A stretch of 64,000 nucleotides of DNA from VBWE01 sp943372645 (GCA_943372645.1 CALRZN010000007.1:153562-217561); one strand, 5' to 3'. Positions 1 through 8,884 are shown, counted from the stretch's first letter. The notes: generated by a model not told the origin, from the letters alone. Program-made: numbers and translations.

Positions 1-2
1 CC

Positions 3-3000
3 GGTTATGCTTCGAGCAACAACGTTTCACTGTTTGAAGCCACAGGTAACTTTGGTTTTGCCCCGCGTGTGGATGTGCCTACCTCACTCACCTCGTCGTA
101 CAATGTGTATGTGGGCGACCTGAACATGGACGGACGTTCCGACATCGTTTCAACCACCGGCAGTTCAACATTCAACATTCTTACGAACGGACTGAACCCG
201 CTGGCCTCGGAGCCCACCACGGCAGCCACCAACCTTACCTTCTCGAACGTTGCACAGACTTCGATGACACTCAACTTTACAGCGGGCAGCGGTTCCGACC
301 GCATTGTGCTGGCGCGCCAGGGACTCGGCATTACGGCTACTCCTGCTGACGGAACCGGTTACACGGCCAACAGCACCTTCGGCAGCGGCAGCGACCTGGG
401 CGGCGGAACATACGTGGTGTATAGCGGAAACAGCAACACCTGCAACATCACCGGTCTGCAGTCGAACACCTACTACTATTTTGCAGTGTATGAGTTTAAC
501 GGCTCCAGCTGCAACACGAACTACCTGCTTGGTTCACCGGCAACCGGTGTTACAGCCACACTGAACACACCGCCGGTGATTAACGCCATCAGCAACCCGG
601 CAGCAATCTGTATGAACTCCGGTCAGCAAACGGTTTCGCTCAGCGGTATCGGTTCCGGTTCGGTGAATGAAACGCAAACGTTAACGGTTACAGCAACATC
701 AAGCAACACCGGTCTTATTCCGAACCCGACTGTAACCTACACCAGTCCGAACACCACCGGTTCACTTGCATACACGCCGGTAGTCGGCCAGTCGGGCACT
801 TCTGTTATTACCGTAACCGTTAACGACGGCGGTGTAAACAACAATACTACCACGCAAACATTTACAGTTACCGTAACACCCGCACCGACCACATCGAATG
901 CCGGACCGGATCAGCAGATCTGTATCAGCACGGCCACACTGGCGGCCAACACACCGGTGGTAGGAACAGGCACATGGTCTATTGCCTATACCAGCAACGT
1001 GGCCATCACCACGGGCAACATCGGAAACGTAAACTCGCCGAACACCACGCTGAACGGCCTGAACGCAGGCGATACTGTTACTATGCGCTGGACGATTAAC
1101 AGCGGAACATGTACACCGTCGCAGGACCTGATGGGCATACGCCGCAGCACCTGCCCGCTTTCATCCGGTTTCACCTGGAATCCGTCAACACTGTGTGCAA
1201 CGCCGCTCGGGGTGAACAACATCAACTTTACCGATGCATCGTTTGCACCGAGTTCAACCATCACGTCGTGGAACTGGACGTTTGCAGGACCGATTACACC
1301 AACACCTTCGTCGTCAACACAGCAGAATCCGAGCAACGTGCAGTTTGTCGGACCCGGAACATTTACCGTAACACTCGTCATCAACGACAACGTGGGCGGC
1401 AACAGCAGCCTGCAGCAAATCATTACGGTTAATCCGTATCCGACAGCAGCAGGAACCATTACCGGTCTTACCACCGTGTGCCAGGGACAGACTTCGGTTA
1501 CGTACAGCATCAGCCCTGTACCGAATGCCAACCCGAACGGTTACATCTGGAGTCTGCCTGCAGGTGCCACCATCACCAGCGGTTCAGGCACAAACAACAT
1601 TACGGTGAGCTTCAGCAACTCGTCCACTTCGGGCCAGGTGCAGGTACTGCCCACCAACAGTTGCGGTGCAGGCTCTGCATCACCGGTGCTGAATGTAACG
1701 GTGAATCCGCTGCCGGGCATTGCAGGAACCATTACCGGAACTGCAACCGTGTGCCAGGGACAGAACGGCGTGGTATTCAGCGTGCCTTCCATAAGCAACG
1801 CAACTTCGTACAACTGGGTGATTCCTTCGGGTGCAACCATTGTGAGCGGCAACAACACGAACAGCATTACCGTTGATTTCGGAACAACTGCTGTTTCGGG
1901 CACGGTAACCGTTACCGGTTCGAACAGCTGCGGCACAGGAGGAATTTCTCCGACCTACACGGTAACTGTTAACCCGCTGCCGGCTGCAGCTTCAGCCATT
2001 ACCGGTACAAACTTTATTGACATCTGCCCGATTGTTACCGGCACTACTTACAGCACCGGTATAATCAGCAACGCCACCACCTACCTCTGGTCGCTGCCTT
2101 CGGGTGCAACCATTGTTTCGGGTGCAGGAACAGGAACAATTACGGTTGACTTTGTTACATCTGCATCGCCGGGACAGATCTGGGTTATCGGGCAGAACGC
2201 CTGCGGATCGGGCGACACCGCGTTTATGAACATAAACGTAGGCAGTGTGGCCCCGGTGCCGGTGTGTATGGTTACTGTTGATACCAACTCAAACTACAAC
2301 CAGATCATCTGGGAAAAACCGCAGATTGCGGACCTGGATTCGTTCCGCATTTACCGCGAGATTACATCCAACAACTACCAGTATGTAGGTGCAACCGATT
2401 ACGATTCACTGAGTGTGTTTGTGGACAGCGTTTACATTCCGCTGGCCAACCCGAACGTTACCAACTACCGTTACAAAATTGCAGCGGTGGATACCTGCGG
2501 CAACGAAAGTGTGATGAGTGCCCACCACGGAACCATCTTCCTGCAGGCCAGTGCGGGTGTCGGAAACACGGTTGTGCTGGGCTGGACCTTCTATGAAGGT
2601 GCAACGGTTGATTACTACGACATCATGCGCGACAGTACCGGCCTCGGCCAGTGGGAACAGATCGGGCAGGTGCCGGGAACCAACCAGAACTTCACTGATA
2701 TTGCGCCGCCGCTGAGTGTGAGTGTAACCAACATCCGTTACAAACTGCGCAGCAACTGGCAGGTAACCTGTAACCCGACACGCAACATCAACACCACCGA
2801 ATCGAACCTGAAAGATATTCCGCCTGCGATTTTCATCGGCACACCGGAATATGTAGATGCAAACATGATTGGCTTATTCCCGAACCCGACGCAGGGCCTG
2901 CTGCAGATTGATATGCCGGCCAAAGGCGATGGCTGCGTAATGCAGCTCCGCAACAGCATCGGCCAGGTGGTGTACAGCGAACAGCTCGGCAAACAAAACC

Positions 3001-3116
3001 AGGTAAGCGGGCGCAACCGTTACACGCTCGATCTGAGTACCGTTGCCAAAGGTGTTTACACGGTAACCTTTGATTTTGGTAACAGCCAGGTGCATAAAAA
3101 GTTAGTTATTCAGTAA
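3..3116 (+). CDS. Large T9SS-secreted surface protein, 5' truncated by the window
   Basis: The reading frame is open to the first base, so the true start lies upstream. The visible part begins with an FG-GAP/VCBS-type calcium site (D-L-N-M-D-G-R-S-D), then a fibronectin-III-like stretch and a cadherin-like stretch. Around 1250-1430 there is a PKD domain (S-W-N-W-T-F-A-G… G-T-F-T-V-T). Three tandem PKD/Ig-like units of about 90 residues follow (1440-2250), each with the pattern A-G-T-I-T-G…V-C-Q-G-Q…Y-x-W…P-x-G-A-T-I…S-G and closing with V-N-P-L-P. Fibronectin-like modules come next, and the last 80 residues are a type A T9SS sorting domain (L-F-P-N-P-T…K-K-L-V-I-Q). The protein is therefore expected to cross the outer membrane by T9SS and be attached to or released from the surface. 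The ligand or substrate is unknown; no catalytic motif was seen. A strong terminator follows. Confidence 0.9.
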   Translation, partial: GYASSNNVSLFEATGNFGFAPRVDVPTSLTSSYNVYVGDLNMDGRSDIVSTTGSSTFNILTNGLNPLASEPTTAATNLTFSNVAQTSMTLNFTAGSGSDRIVLARQGLGITATPADGTGYTANSTFGSGSDLGGGTYVVYSGNSNTCNITGLQSNTYYYFAVYEFNGSSCNTNYLLGSPATGVTATLNTPPVINAISNPAAICMNSGQQTVSLSGIGSGSVNETQTLTVTATSSNTGLIPNPTVTYTSPNTTGSLAYTPVVGQSGTSVITVTVNDGGVNNNTTTQTFTVTVTPAPTTSNAGPDQQICISTATLAANTPVVGTGTWSIAYTSNVAITTGNIGNVNSPNTTLNGLNAGDTVTMRWTINSGTCTPSQDLMGIRRSTCPLSSGFTWNPSTLCATPLGVNNINFTDASFAPSSTITSWNWTFAGPITPTPSSSTQQNPSNVQFVGPGTFTVTLVINDNVGGNSSLQQIITVNPYPTAAGTITGLTTVCQGQTSVTYSISPVPNANPNGYIWSLPAGATITSGSGTNNITVSFSNSSTSGQVQVLPTNSCGAGSASPVLNVTVNPLPGIAGTITGTATVCQGQNGVVFSVPSISNATSYNWVIPSGATIVSGNNTNSITVDFGTTAVSGTVTVTGSNSCGTGGISPTYTVTVNPLPAAASAITGTNFIDICPIVTGTTYSTGIISNATTYLWSLPSGATIVSGAGTGTITVDFVTSASPGQIWVIGQNACGSGDTAFMNINVGSVAPVPVCMVTVDTNSNYNQIIWEKPQIADLDSFRIYREITSNNYQYVGATDYDSLSVFVDSVYIPLANPNVTNYRYKIAAVDTCGNESVMSAHHGTIFLQASAGVGNTVVLGWTFYEGATVDYYDIMRDSTGLGQWEQIGQVPGTNQNFTDIAPPLSVSVTNIRYKLRSNWQVTCNPTRNINTTESNLKDIPPAIFIGTPEYVDANMIGLFPNPTQGLLQIDMPAKGDGCVMQLRNSIGQVVYSEQLGKQNQVSGRNRYTLDLSTVAKGVYTVTFDFGNSQVHKKLVIQ

Positions 3117-3135
3117 AGGATTTTTTAGTAAGCTG

Positions 3136-3171
3136 AAAACGGCTGCCTCTGAAGGGGCGGCCGTTTTTTTT
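3136..3171 (+). terminator. Rho-independent terminator after the T9SS protein gene
   Basis: A 10-bp stem (AACGGCTGCC at 3138-3147 with GGCGGCCGTT at 3156-3165, one G-T pair) with a short loop is followed by a run of eight T. It lies 20 bases after the stop codon at 3116. Confidence 0.9.
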
Positions 3172-3369
3172 AGTTGCTGGCAGGTGTGACTTTGGGGACA
3201 TGTGGGACATGTCCAGAAGGTCATAAGCGTCCCTCCTGCACCTTACTATAAAACGCCGCGGCAACAGCTTTCTTTTAAACCATTAATCCGCTGTATTTAC
3301 CACAATTACATTTGATTTGGTTTCTGGGTGCTTTCATTTTACTTTTGGCTGATAAACCATTTCCAACTG

Positions 3370-5490
3370 ATGAAAACATCTTTGCTTTTTGTTCCTGCAC
3401 TTGCTGCGCTCGTACTGACTTCCTGTTCAGGTGATGGCGGAAGTAAAATTCCTGCTGTTACCTATCCGGAAACCCGTAAAACCGATACGGTTGACGATTA
3501 CTTCGGCACGAAGGTGGCCGATCCGTTCCGCTGGCTGGAAGACGACAATTCGGAAGAAACCAAAAACTGGGTGAAGGCGCAGAACAAGGTTACGTTCGGT
3601 TACCTGGAGCAGATAACTTCGCGCAACAAGATTAAGGAACGGTTGACCAAAATCTGGAATTTTGAAAAGATGAGCACGCCCTACAAAAAAGGGAAGTACT
3701 ACATCTACACGCTGAATAACGGCATACAGAACCAGGCGCTGATGTATTACCGCGACGGGCTGAACGGCACACCGAAAGTGCTGCTCGATCCGAATACACT
3801 TTCAACAGACGGCACGGTTTCGCTGAGCGGCACCAGCATTTCGCATGACGGTAAATACATGGCTTACGGCACCAGCAAATCAGGCTCTGACTGGGTCGAA
3901 TACGATGTACTGGAAATGGAAACCGGCAAAAAATTGACGGATCACATCAAGTGGGTGAAATTCTCCGGCGTGTCGTGGCAGGGCGATGGTTTTTATTACA
4001 GCCGTTACGATGCACCCAAAGGCAGCGAACTGAGCGCGAAAAACGAATATCACAAAGTGTATTTCCACAAAGTGGGCACCAGCCAGGACGAAGACAAACT
4101 GATTTACAACGACACTGATCACCCGAACCGCAACTTCGGTGCTGATGTTACGGACGACCAGCAGTGGCTGCTGGTTTACACCACCGAATCAACCAGCGGC
4201 AACGCGCTGATGGCGATGAACCTGGCCAAACCAAACAGCCCGATGCAGGTAATAGTTGACAATTTTGATAACGATTACGGTGTGCTGGATGTGGTGGGTT
4301 CGAAAATGCTGGTGCGCACCAACAAAGATGCGCCGCGTTACCGCCTCGTTGAAATTGACATCAACAATCCCGCTCCTGAAAACTGGAAAGAAATTATTCC
4401 GCAGCAAAAAGAACTGCTGGAAGAAACCGTACTCGCCGGCGATAAAATTGTAGTAACGTACCTCGTGGATGTAAAAACCAAAGTGTATATCTACGACCGC
4501 AACGGCAACCGCGAAGGCGAAATTCCGATGCCGGGCATTGTAAACTGCAACAGCCTGAGCGGAAGTAAAAAAGACAGCCTGCTGTTTTACAACGTGGTTT
4601 CGTACACCGCGCCGGCCAGCATTTACAAATACAACGTGCTTACCAAAACCACGTCGCTGTACCAGAAACCGAACATTGATTTTAACTCGGACGATTACGA
4701 AACCAAGCAGGTGTTTGTTCCGGGCAAAGACGGCACCAAAATACCGATGTTCATCACGCACAAAAAAGGAATTAAACTGGACGGTACCAACCCGTGTTTC
4801 CTGTTCGGGTACGGCGGGTTCAACATTTCGTACACCCCGGAGTTTCGTATTGACCGCGCGGTATTCCTGGAAGCCGGTGGTGTGTATGCCGTGGCCAACA
4901 TGCGCGGCGGCGGAGAGTACGGCGAAGAATGGCATAAGGCCGGCACCAAATGCCAGAAACAAAATGTGTTTGACGATTACATTGCCGCCGCCGAATACTT
5001 AGTAAAAGAAAATTACACGAACAAAGAGAAACTCGCCATACACGGCCGTTCAAACGGCGGCCTGCTCATCGGTGCGGTAATGACACAGCGCCCTGACCTG
5101 TGCAAAGTTTGTATTCCGCAGGTGGGCGTGCTTGACATGCTGCGCTACCACCGCTTCACCATCGGCCGCGCATGGAGCACCGACTACGGCCTGAGCGAAA
5201 ACCAGGACGAGTTTAAATGCCTCTACGCCTACTCGCCCCTGCACAACGTGAAAAAAGTGGAATACCCCGCAACGCTCATCGTAACCGGCGACCACGACGA
5301 CCGCGTGGTACCCGCACACTCGTTTAAATTCGCGGCCACGCTGCAGGCCAACCAGCAAGGCAAAAACCCCGTGCTCATCCGCATAGACACCAACGGCGGC
5401 CACGGCTCGGGCAAACCAACCATGCAGCAGATTGAAGAGTATTCGGATATCTGGGCGTTTGTGTTTGAGAATTTGGGGGTGAAGTATTGA
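3370..5490 (+). CDS. Prolyl oligopeptidase family serine peptidase (S9A), lipoprotein
   Basis: Product of 706 residues, the usual length for prolyl oligopeptidases, which cut short peptides after proline. I start it at the internal ATG 3370 rather than at 3328, because that start gives a clean lipoprotein signal (M-K-T-S-L-L-F…L-T-S-C). The N-terminal region (F-R-W-L-E-D) and seven-bladed propeller precede the C-terminal alpha/beta hydrolase. The catalytic Ser is S561 in G-R-S-N-G-G, the Asp lies in G-D-H-D-D-R-V (about 643-644), and the His is H678 in N-G-G-H-G-S-G. All three are present, so the enzyme should be active in the periplasm or at a membrane face. It is transcribed alone, with terminators before and after it. 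Confidence 0.95.
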   Translation: MKTSLLFVPALAALVLTSCSGDGGSKIPAVTYPETRKTDTVDDYFGTKVADPFRWLEDDNSEETKNWVKAQNKVTFGYLEQITSRNKIKERLTKIWNFEKMSTPYKKGKYYIYTLNNGIQNQALMYYRDGLNGTPKVLLDPNTLSTDGTVSLSGTSISHDGKYMAYGTSKSGSDWVEYDVLEMETGKKLTDHIKWVKFSGVSWQGDGFYYSRYDAPKGSELSAKNEYHKVYFHKVGTSQDEDKLIYNDTDHPNRNFGADVTDDQQWLLVYTTESTSGNALMAMNLAKPNSPMQVIVDNFDNDYGVLDVVGSKMLVRTNKDAPRYRLVEIDINNPAPENWKEIIPQQKELLEETVLAGDKIVVTYLVDVKTKVYIYDRNGNREGEIPMPGIVNCNSLSGSKKDSLLFYNVVSYTAPASIYKYNVLTKTTSLYQKPNIDFNSDDYETKQVFVPGKDGTKIPMFITHKKGIKLDGTNPCFLFGYGGFNISYTPEFRIDRAVFLEAGGVYAVANMRGGGEYGEEWHKAGTKCQKQNVFDDYIAAAEYLVKENYTNKEKLAIHGRSNGGLLIGAVMTQRPDLCKVCIPQVGVLDMLRYHRFTIGRAWSTDYGLSENQDEFKCLYAYSPLHNVKKVEYPATLIVTGDHDDRVVPAHSFKFAATLQANQQGKNPVLIRIDTNGGHGSGKPTMQQIEEYSDIWAFVFENLGVKY

Positions 5491-5519
5491 GTTAGGGGAT
5501 TCATATTTATACTTGATTG

Positions 5520-5574
5520 ACAGGTGCTTTCAAAAACCAATGATTATGATTTTTGAAAACACCTGTTTTTTTTT
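5520..5574 (+). terminator. Terminator after prolyl oligopeptidase gene
   Basis: Two 17-base arms (5520-5536 and 5550-5566) pair with one internal mismatch across a 13-base loop, followed by a run of nine T. It separates the GC-richer peptidase gene from the AT-rich block that starts here. Confidence 0.85.
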
Positions 5575-5789
5575 GAATTCTATAAAATACACGTTCAAAT
5601 AAAAAGTCTTTAAACAAGATGACTGCATGCTTTTAAGTTTATTGAAAACTATTTTGACACATACTAACCAAGCAGTTGATAAAAATTCATTATTTTAGCA
5701 GTAATAAAACAGAACTTCTTCACAAATTACTAGGTAAAATTTACACAACTATACGTTGCAAAAAATAGTAAATTAAAAAACTATAAATT
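5575..5789. other. AT-rich gene-free leader of the DUF262-HEPN unit
   Basis: About 215 bases of strongly AT-rich DNA precede the DUF262 gene. No open frame of note and no clean TAnnTTTG box with a properly spaced upstream TTG were found. The composition change begins immediately after the peptidase terminator, which suggests the left edge of an inserted segment. No direct repeat or tRNA end that would mark an attachment site was recognised. Confidence 0.5.
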
Positions 5790-6971
5790 ATGTACTCACC
5801 ATTAGAAAAAGTAATGTGGAATAACCCTCCAAGAGAAAGAGGTGCAAAAATATCTATTGGTGAAATAAACGAGAAATACGAAAAAGGGGAAAATCGTATT
5901 GTTACAGAGATGAATCGAGAGAAACTTCCAAATTTTGTCGATGCTCTTAAACGTCCTAATTACATGGAAATAAGGCCATTTTACCAAAGAAGATCTAGAT
6001 GGGATATTGAGAGACAATCCAGACTGATAGAGTCTTTCATTATTAACATTCCTGTTCCGCCTGTCTTTTTATATGAGAAAGCCTTTAATTGCTATGAAGT
6101 TATGGATGGGCAACAGAGAATAACAGCTGTAAGTGATTTCTATGAAAACAAGTTCGCACTAGAAGGCCTTGATCTCTGGCCAGAATTAAATGGGCTTAAA
6201 TATTCGGATTTACCCAATAAGATAAGAGCTGGTTTAGACAGAAGATCAATCTCAACTATTGTTTTATTAAAAGAATCGGCTCCAAATGATGATGATGCGC
6301 TATTTTTGCGACAACTTGTATTTGAACGATTAAATACAGGAGGTGTTAAACTAGAAAAGCAAGAAATAAGAAATTCCCTAGGCACAGGCCTTTTTAACGA
6401 TTTGTTATTCGAACTGGCAAGATTGGATATATTTAGAGAAATATGGAGTTTACCAAAATACCACGAAGAAGAATTAGTAAATCATAAACTTCCAATCTAT
6501 ACTTCTGCTTTCTATACTCAAATGGAAGATATTGAGGTTGTTTTAAGATTCTTTGCATTAAGACACATGGAGAACTTCAGGTATGGCATTCAAGGTTTTT
6601 TAGACCTATACACTATAAGAAGTAAAAATTTCACAAAAGATGATTGTGAGTTCCTACGATTACTATTCATGAACACCATAAAGACAGCGGTTGCGATTTA
6701 TGGTAAAAATGTATTTTCAATATATGACGGGGAAAATTTCGATGCTAAACCTAAAAAGGGTATGTATGATGCTGTAATGGTTTCGCTATCAGAATTTTAT
6801 CCTACGTTTGCCATTTTAATCGAAAATAAAGATAAAATAATCGAAGAAACCAAGAATTTATTTAGAGAAAAAGGGGTTTCAGCAATGACAGGTCGTGCTT
6901 CAACTAAAAAAGATCTGAAAGATCGAATAGAATATTTCAGACAAATATTTAAGGGAGTTATTCAACAATAA
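5790..6971 (+). CDS. DUF262 domain protein (ParB/sulfiredoxin-like fold), HEPN partner
   Basis: Product of 393 residues. The DUF262 core is clear: F-Y-Q-R-R-S-R-W (about 64-71), L-I-E-S-F-I-I-N-I-P-V-P-P-V-F-L-Y-E (79-96), the hallmark D-G-Q-Q-R (106-110), and F-E-R-L-N-T-G-G about 70 residues later. DUF262 has a ParB-like fold and occurs in the GmrSD type IV restriction enzymes and other defence loci, where the D-G-Q-Q-R loop is thought to act in nucleotide hydrolysis. Here there is no DUF1524 HNH nuclease domain: the C-terminal half is a helical region of unknown role. The gene lies four bases before a HEPN-domain gene, so the two almost certainly act together. The DNA is visibly more AT-rich than the flanking genes, suggesting horizontal transfer. 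The defence role is inferred. Confidence 0.85.
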   Translation: MYSPLEKVMWNNPPRERGAKISIGEINEKYEKGENRIVTEMNREKLPNFVDALKRPNYMEIRPFYQRRSRWDIERQSRLIESFIINIPVPPVFLYEKAFNCYEVMDGQQRITAVSDFYENKFALEGLDLWPELNGLKYSDLPNKIRAGLDRRSISTIVLLKESAPNDDDALFLRQLVFERLNTGGVKLEKQEIRNSLGTGLFNDLLFELARLDIFREIWSLPKYHEEELVNHKLPIYTSAFYTQMEDIEVVLRFFALRHMENFRYGIQGFLDLYTIRSKNFTKDDCEFLRLLFMNTIKTAVAIYGKNVFSIYDGENFDAKPKKGMYDAVMVSLSEFYPTFAILIENKDKIIEETKNLFREKGVSAMTGRASTKKDLKDRIEYFRQIFKGVIQQ

Positions 6972-6975
6972 TAAT

Positions 6976-7956
6976 ATGTATTCAGCCCTTGAATCAAGGA
7001 GTTTAGACGACTTGGCAGTTACATCTTTACTATTAGATTCACATGAAGCGTTAGTTAGCGCAAATGGAGACGTCTCGAAAAGGATCAAGATTTATTCTGT
7101 CTCATCTTGTATAACAAGAGCCTATGCTATTTACGAAAATTTTGTAACAACAGCAATCTGTGATTATCTAGATTCTCTCTCAGAATGTGTTTCATTTTCA
7201 GACCTCAATCATGCATTTAAGACCGAATACCGACTAGGAATTTCAACTATTCTAAGTAGATTAGAACAAGAAAGATACGGGCATCTAACACATGAGAATA
7301 TCATAAAATGGTATTATGAGGCACACTCGGGTGTTCACCCCTATAAATTTGTAACGGATGCTCTTACTAGGCATGAACAAAACTTCAGGATACAAGTTCT
7401 TCTTAGCAATTTTAACAGAATTCAATTGAACAATTTACAAAGTTGGTTATCACACCATCCTGAAATCAAAAAACTATATCCAGATGAGGACAAAAAAGTA
7501 TTTCAACTGTTAGAAGCCGAAGTAAATGAATTTGTACAATTGAGAAATGATGCTTCCCATGGAACTATGGATAATATAATTGGACGCGACAGTTTGAACC
7601 GATGCTGTGAATTGATTAGAGCAATAATAATTTCAGTTGGTTCATACTTGAGAAAAAGTAAGTTGGAGCATCTGGAAAAGGCTGGAAAAGTTAAATACAT
7701 CGGTCTTGTATCAGAGAGCTTTGCCAGAAATGGGGCATTTGTGGCCAAAATAAATAATGGTACAGAATTATCATTGAACCAAGAATTGTTTTTTATGGAT
7801 AGCAAATCTTGTTATGAACAGGTTATCACATCTTTACAAATAGATGACTTAGATACCATACTAGTAAAAGCCATCACTGATGAATTTGAAGTTGGGGTTA
7901 AATGCCCACATTTTGTGAGTGTCAATACAAAAATATTTGCAAATTCCTTACAGTAA
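6976..7956 (+). CDS. HEPN-domain protein of MAE_28990/MAE_18760 type, candidate RNase effector
   Basis: Product of 326 residues. An all-helical N-terminal part of about 220 residues carries the HEPN motif R-x4-H as R190-N-D-A-S-H195, the catalytic pair of metal-independent HEPN ribonucleases. The motif is followed by G-T-M-D and then a helix. The opening pattern (S-R-S-L-D-D-L…R-A-Y-A-I-Y-E-N-F-V) resembles the MAE_28990/MAE_18760 HEPN families described from toxin and defence neighbourhoods. The C-terminal 90 residues look beta-rich and were not recognised. The ATG is four bases after the DUF262 stop, with no gap for a separate promoter, so the pair is one operon. A plausible reading is a two-component abortive-infection or toxin-antitoxin unit with DUF262 as sensor or control. 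That function is inferred. Confidence 0.75.
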   Translation: MYSALESRSLDDLAVTSLLLDSHEALVSANGDVSKRIKIYSVSSCITRAYAIYENFVTTAICDYLDSLSECVSFSDLNHAFKTEYRLGISTILSRLEQERYGHLTHENIIKWYYEAHSGVHPYKFVTDALTRHEQNFRIQVLLSNFNRIQLNNLQSWLSHHPEIKKLYPDEDKKVFQLLEAEVNEFVQLRNDASHGTMDNIIGRDSLNRCCELIRAIIISVGSYLRKSKLEHLEKAGKVKYIGLVSESFARNGAFVAKINNGTELSLNQELFFMDSKSCYEQVITSLQIDDLDTILVKAITDEFEVGVKCPHFVSVNTKIFANSLQ

Positions 7957-8007
7957 ACTCCCTCCTATTTATGACAGATTTTTAAGATCGTTTTAAACCA
8001 GTTCATT

Positions 8008-8018
8008 ATGCCCCCCCC
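8008..8018 (+). repeat. C8 homopolymer immediately after a start codon
   Basis: ATG at 8008-8010 is followed by eight consecutive C (8011-8018). The tract shifts the ATG out of frame with the DUF2185 coding sequence that follows; a tract of nine (or six) would restore it. Poly-C tracts at gene starts are classic slippage sites, and also a common place for sequencing indels. Confidence 0.8.
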
Positions 8019-8084
8019 GCAAGCAAAAACTTCAAAATACCGGGAGATAAAATTATTGACCTGATTGGCAATATCGGCGGTTGT

Positions 8085-8348
8085 ATGGCTACGGATAAAA
8101 TAACTGTGGAAGGATTACCTGTTGGATATATGTACAGGGAAGAACCGTTTAACGAAATTGACAATGGATGGCGTTTTTTCTCCGGCACAGAAAACGAGGA
8201 ATACATGGACGACCCAAACAATTCGGCGATTTACAATACAAACACCATTGCCAATTACGACCGGGCTATCATCCCCTATCTTGGTCTGCCGGAAGGAACT
8301 GAACTTGAACGCAATGACGATAATACCTTTACGGTAATTAATCCATAA
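8085..8348 (+). CDS. DUF2185 (Imm33-like) protein, start interrupted by a C8 tract
   Basis: The frame encodes the conserved DUF2185 pattern: K-I-T-V-E-G-L-P-V-G-Y-M-Y-R-E-E-P, G-W-R-F-F-S-G, E-Y-M-D-D-P, and N-Y-D-R-A-I-I-P-Y-L. DUF2185 proteins are small and uncharacterised, and the family has been proposed as an immunity-protein class. The coding pattern extends upstream of the ATG at 8085 (I-I-D-L-I-G-N-I-G-G-C directly before it) back to about 8010, without any ATG, GTG or TTG in frame. An ATG at 8008 is followed by eight C and is one base out of frame; nine C would give an intact protein of about 113 residues. Either the gene is phase-variable or broken, or the tract was misread. As written, only an 87-residue fragment can be translated. 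Confidence 0.75.
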   Translation: MATDKITVEGLPVGYMYREEPFNEIDNGWRFFSGTENEEYMDDPNNSAIYNTNTIANYDRAIIPYLGLPEGTELERNDDNTFTVINP

Positions 8349-8350
8349 TC

Positions 8351-8380
8351 TTGTCATAAACAGATTACCAAATAACTTTA
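8351..8380 (+). promoter_or_regulatory. Bacteroidota-type promoter for the HIT gene
   Basis: TTG at 8351-8353 and TAACTTTA at 8373-8380 are 19 bases apart, matching the Bacteroidota sigma-ABfr pattern (TTG, 19-21 bases, TAnnTTTG) except for the last base. The start codon at 8386 lies where transcription should begin, so the message may be leaderless or nearly so. Confidence 0.6.
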
Positions 8381-8385
8381 TCGTT

Positions 8386-8808
8386 ATGCCCAGCTGCATC
8401 TTCTGCCAAATCATCGCCGGCGAATCGCCCGTAAGTAAAATTTACGAAGACGATACGCTGCTCGCCTTTATGGACATTCAGCCGGTGAACAAAGGCCATG
8501 TGCTGGTTATTCCCAAAAAGCACGAAGAACTGATCACCGCCCTAGACGAGCAAACGCTTGGCCGCATGATGGTACTTGCAAACAAAATAAACAAGGCCAT
8601 ACGCCGATCTGACATCAAATCAGAAGGCATCAATTTATTTCTTGCAGATGGCGAAGCTGCCGGGCAGGACGTTTTTCATGCGCACCTGCATATCATCCCG
8701 CGTTTCAGCAAAGACGGTTTTGGTTTTGTTTTTCCGGAAGGTTATACAAACAGGCCGCCGCGGGAGGAGCTGGATCGGGTGGCACAGCTAATTCAAGCCG
8801 CGTTCTAA
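8386..8808 (+). CDS. HIT family hydrolase (HINT-like)
   Basis: Product of 140 residues. It starts with the typical C-I-F-C-Q-I-I-A-G-E-S-P-V-S-K-I-Y-E-D and has the histidine triad H98-A-H100-L-H102-I-I-P-R. HIT proteins of this type hydrolyse nucleoside phosphoramidates and related adenylated compounds in the cytoplasm, using the central triad His. Length and motif order match the small HINT branch. The N-terminal cysteines may contribute to a metal site as in many bacterial homologues. It has its own promoter and probably is a resident housekeeping gene between accessory genes, with GC content nearer to the rest of the chromosome. Confidence 0.93.
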   Translation: MPSCIFCQIIAGESPVSKIYEDDTLLAFMDIQPVNKGHVLVIPKKHEELITALDEQTLGRMMVLANKINKAIRRSDIKSEGINLFLADGEAAGQDVFHAHLHIIPRFSKDGFGFVFPEGYTNRPPREELDRVAQLIQAAF

Positions 8809-8842
8809 GTTCACAATGGCCCCTTACTCAAAAGCATTTGCA

Positions 8843-8867
8843 AAATATACCAAGAATTGGTATATTT
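8843..8867. promoter_or_regulatory. Perfect inverted repeat, likely ParD operator
   Basis: AAATATACCAA (8843-8853) and TTGGTATATTT (8857-8867) are exact reverse complements around a three-base centre. The repeat ends 17 bases before the antitoxin start codon. Ribbon-helix-helix antitoxins such as ParD repress their own operon by binding such repeats, so this is the likely operator overlapping the promoter. Confidence 0.75.
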
Positions 8868-8884
8868 GTTGAAAGAACGAAATT

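Noticed and set aside
986..1531. Long minus-strand frame inside the T9SS protein gene
   Set aside because: It lies opposite a repeat-rich coding sequence with strong codon bias; the translation is low in complexity and has no start context. Similar mirror frames at 4189-4962, 26135-26476 and 47668-48648 were rejected for the same reason.
3328..3369. Upstream ATG of the prolyl oligopeptidase frame as the true start
   Set aside because: The added residues precede a complete lipoprotein signal and are not expected; the ATG at 3370 fits better.
8386..8808. HIT protein as a component of the DUF262-HEPN system
   Set aside because: It has its own promoter, less AT-rich composition and a standard housekeeping HINT-like sequence.
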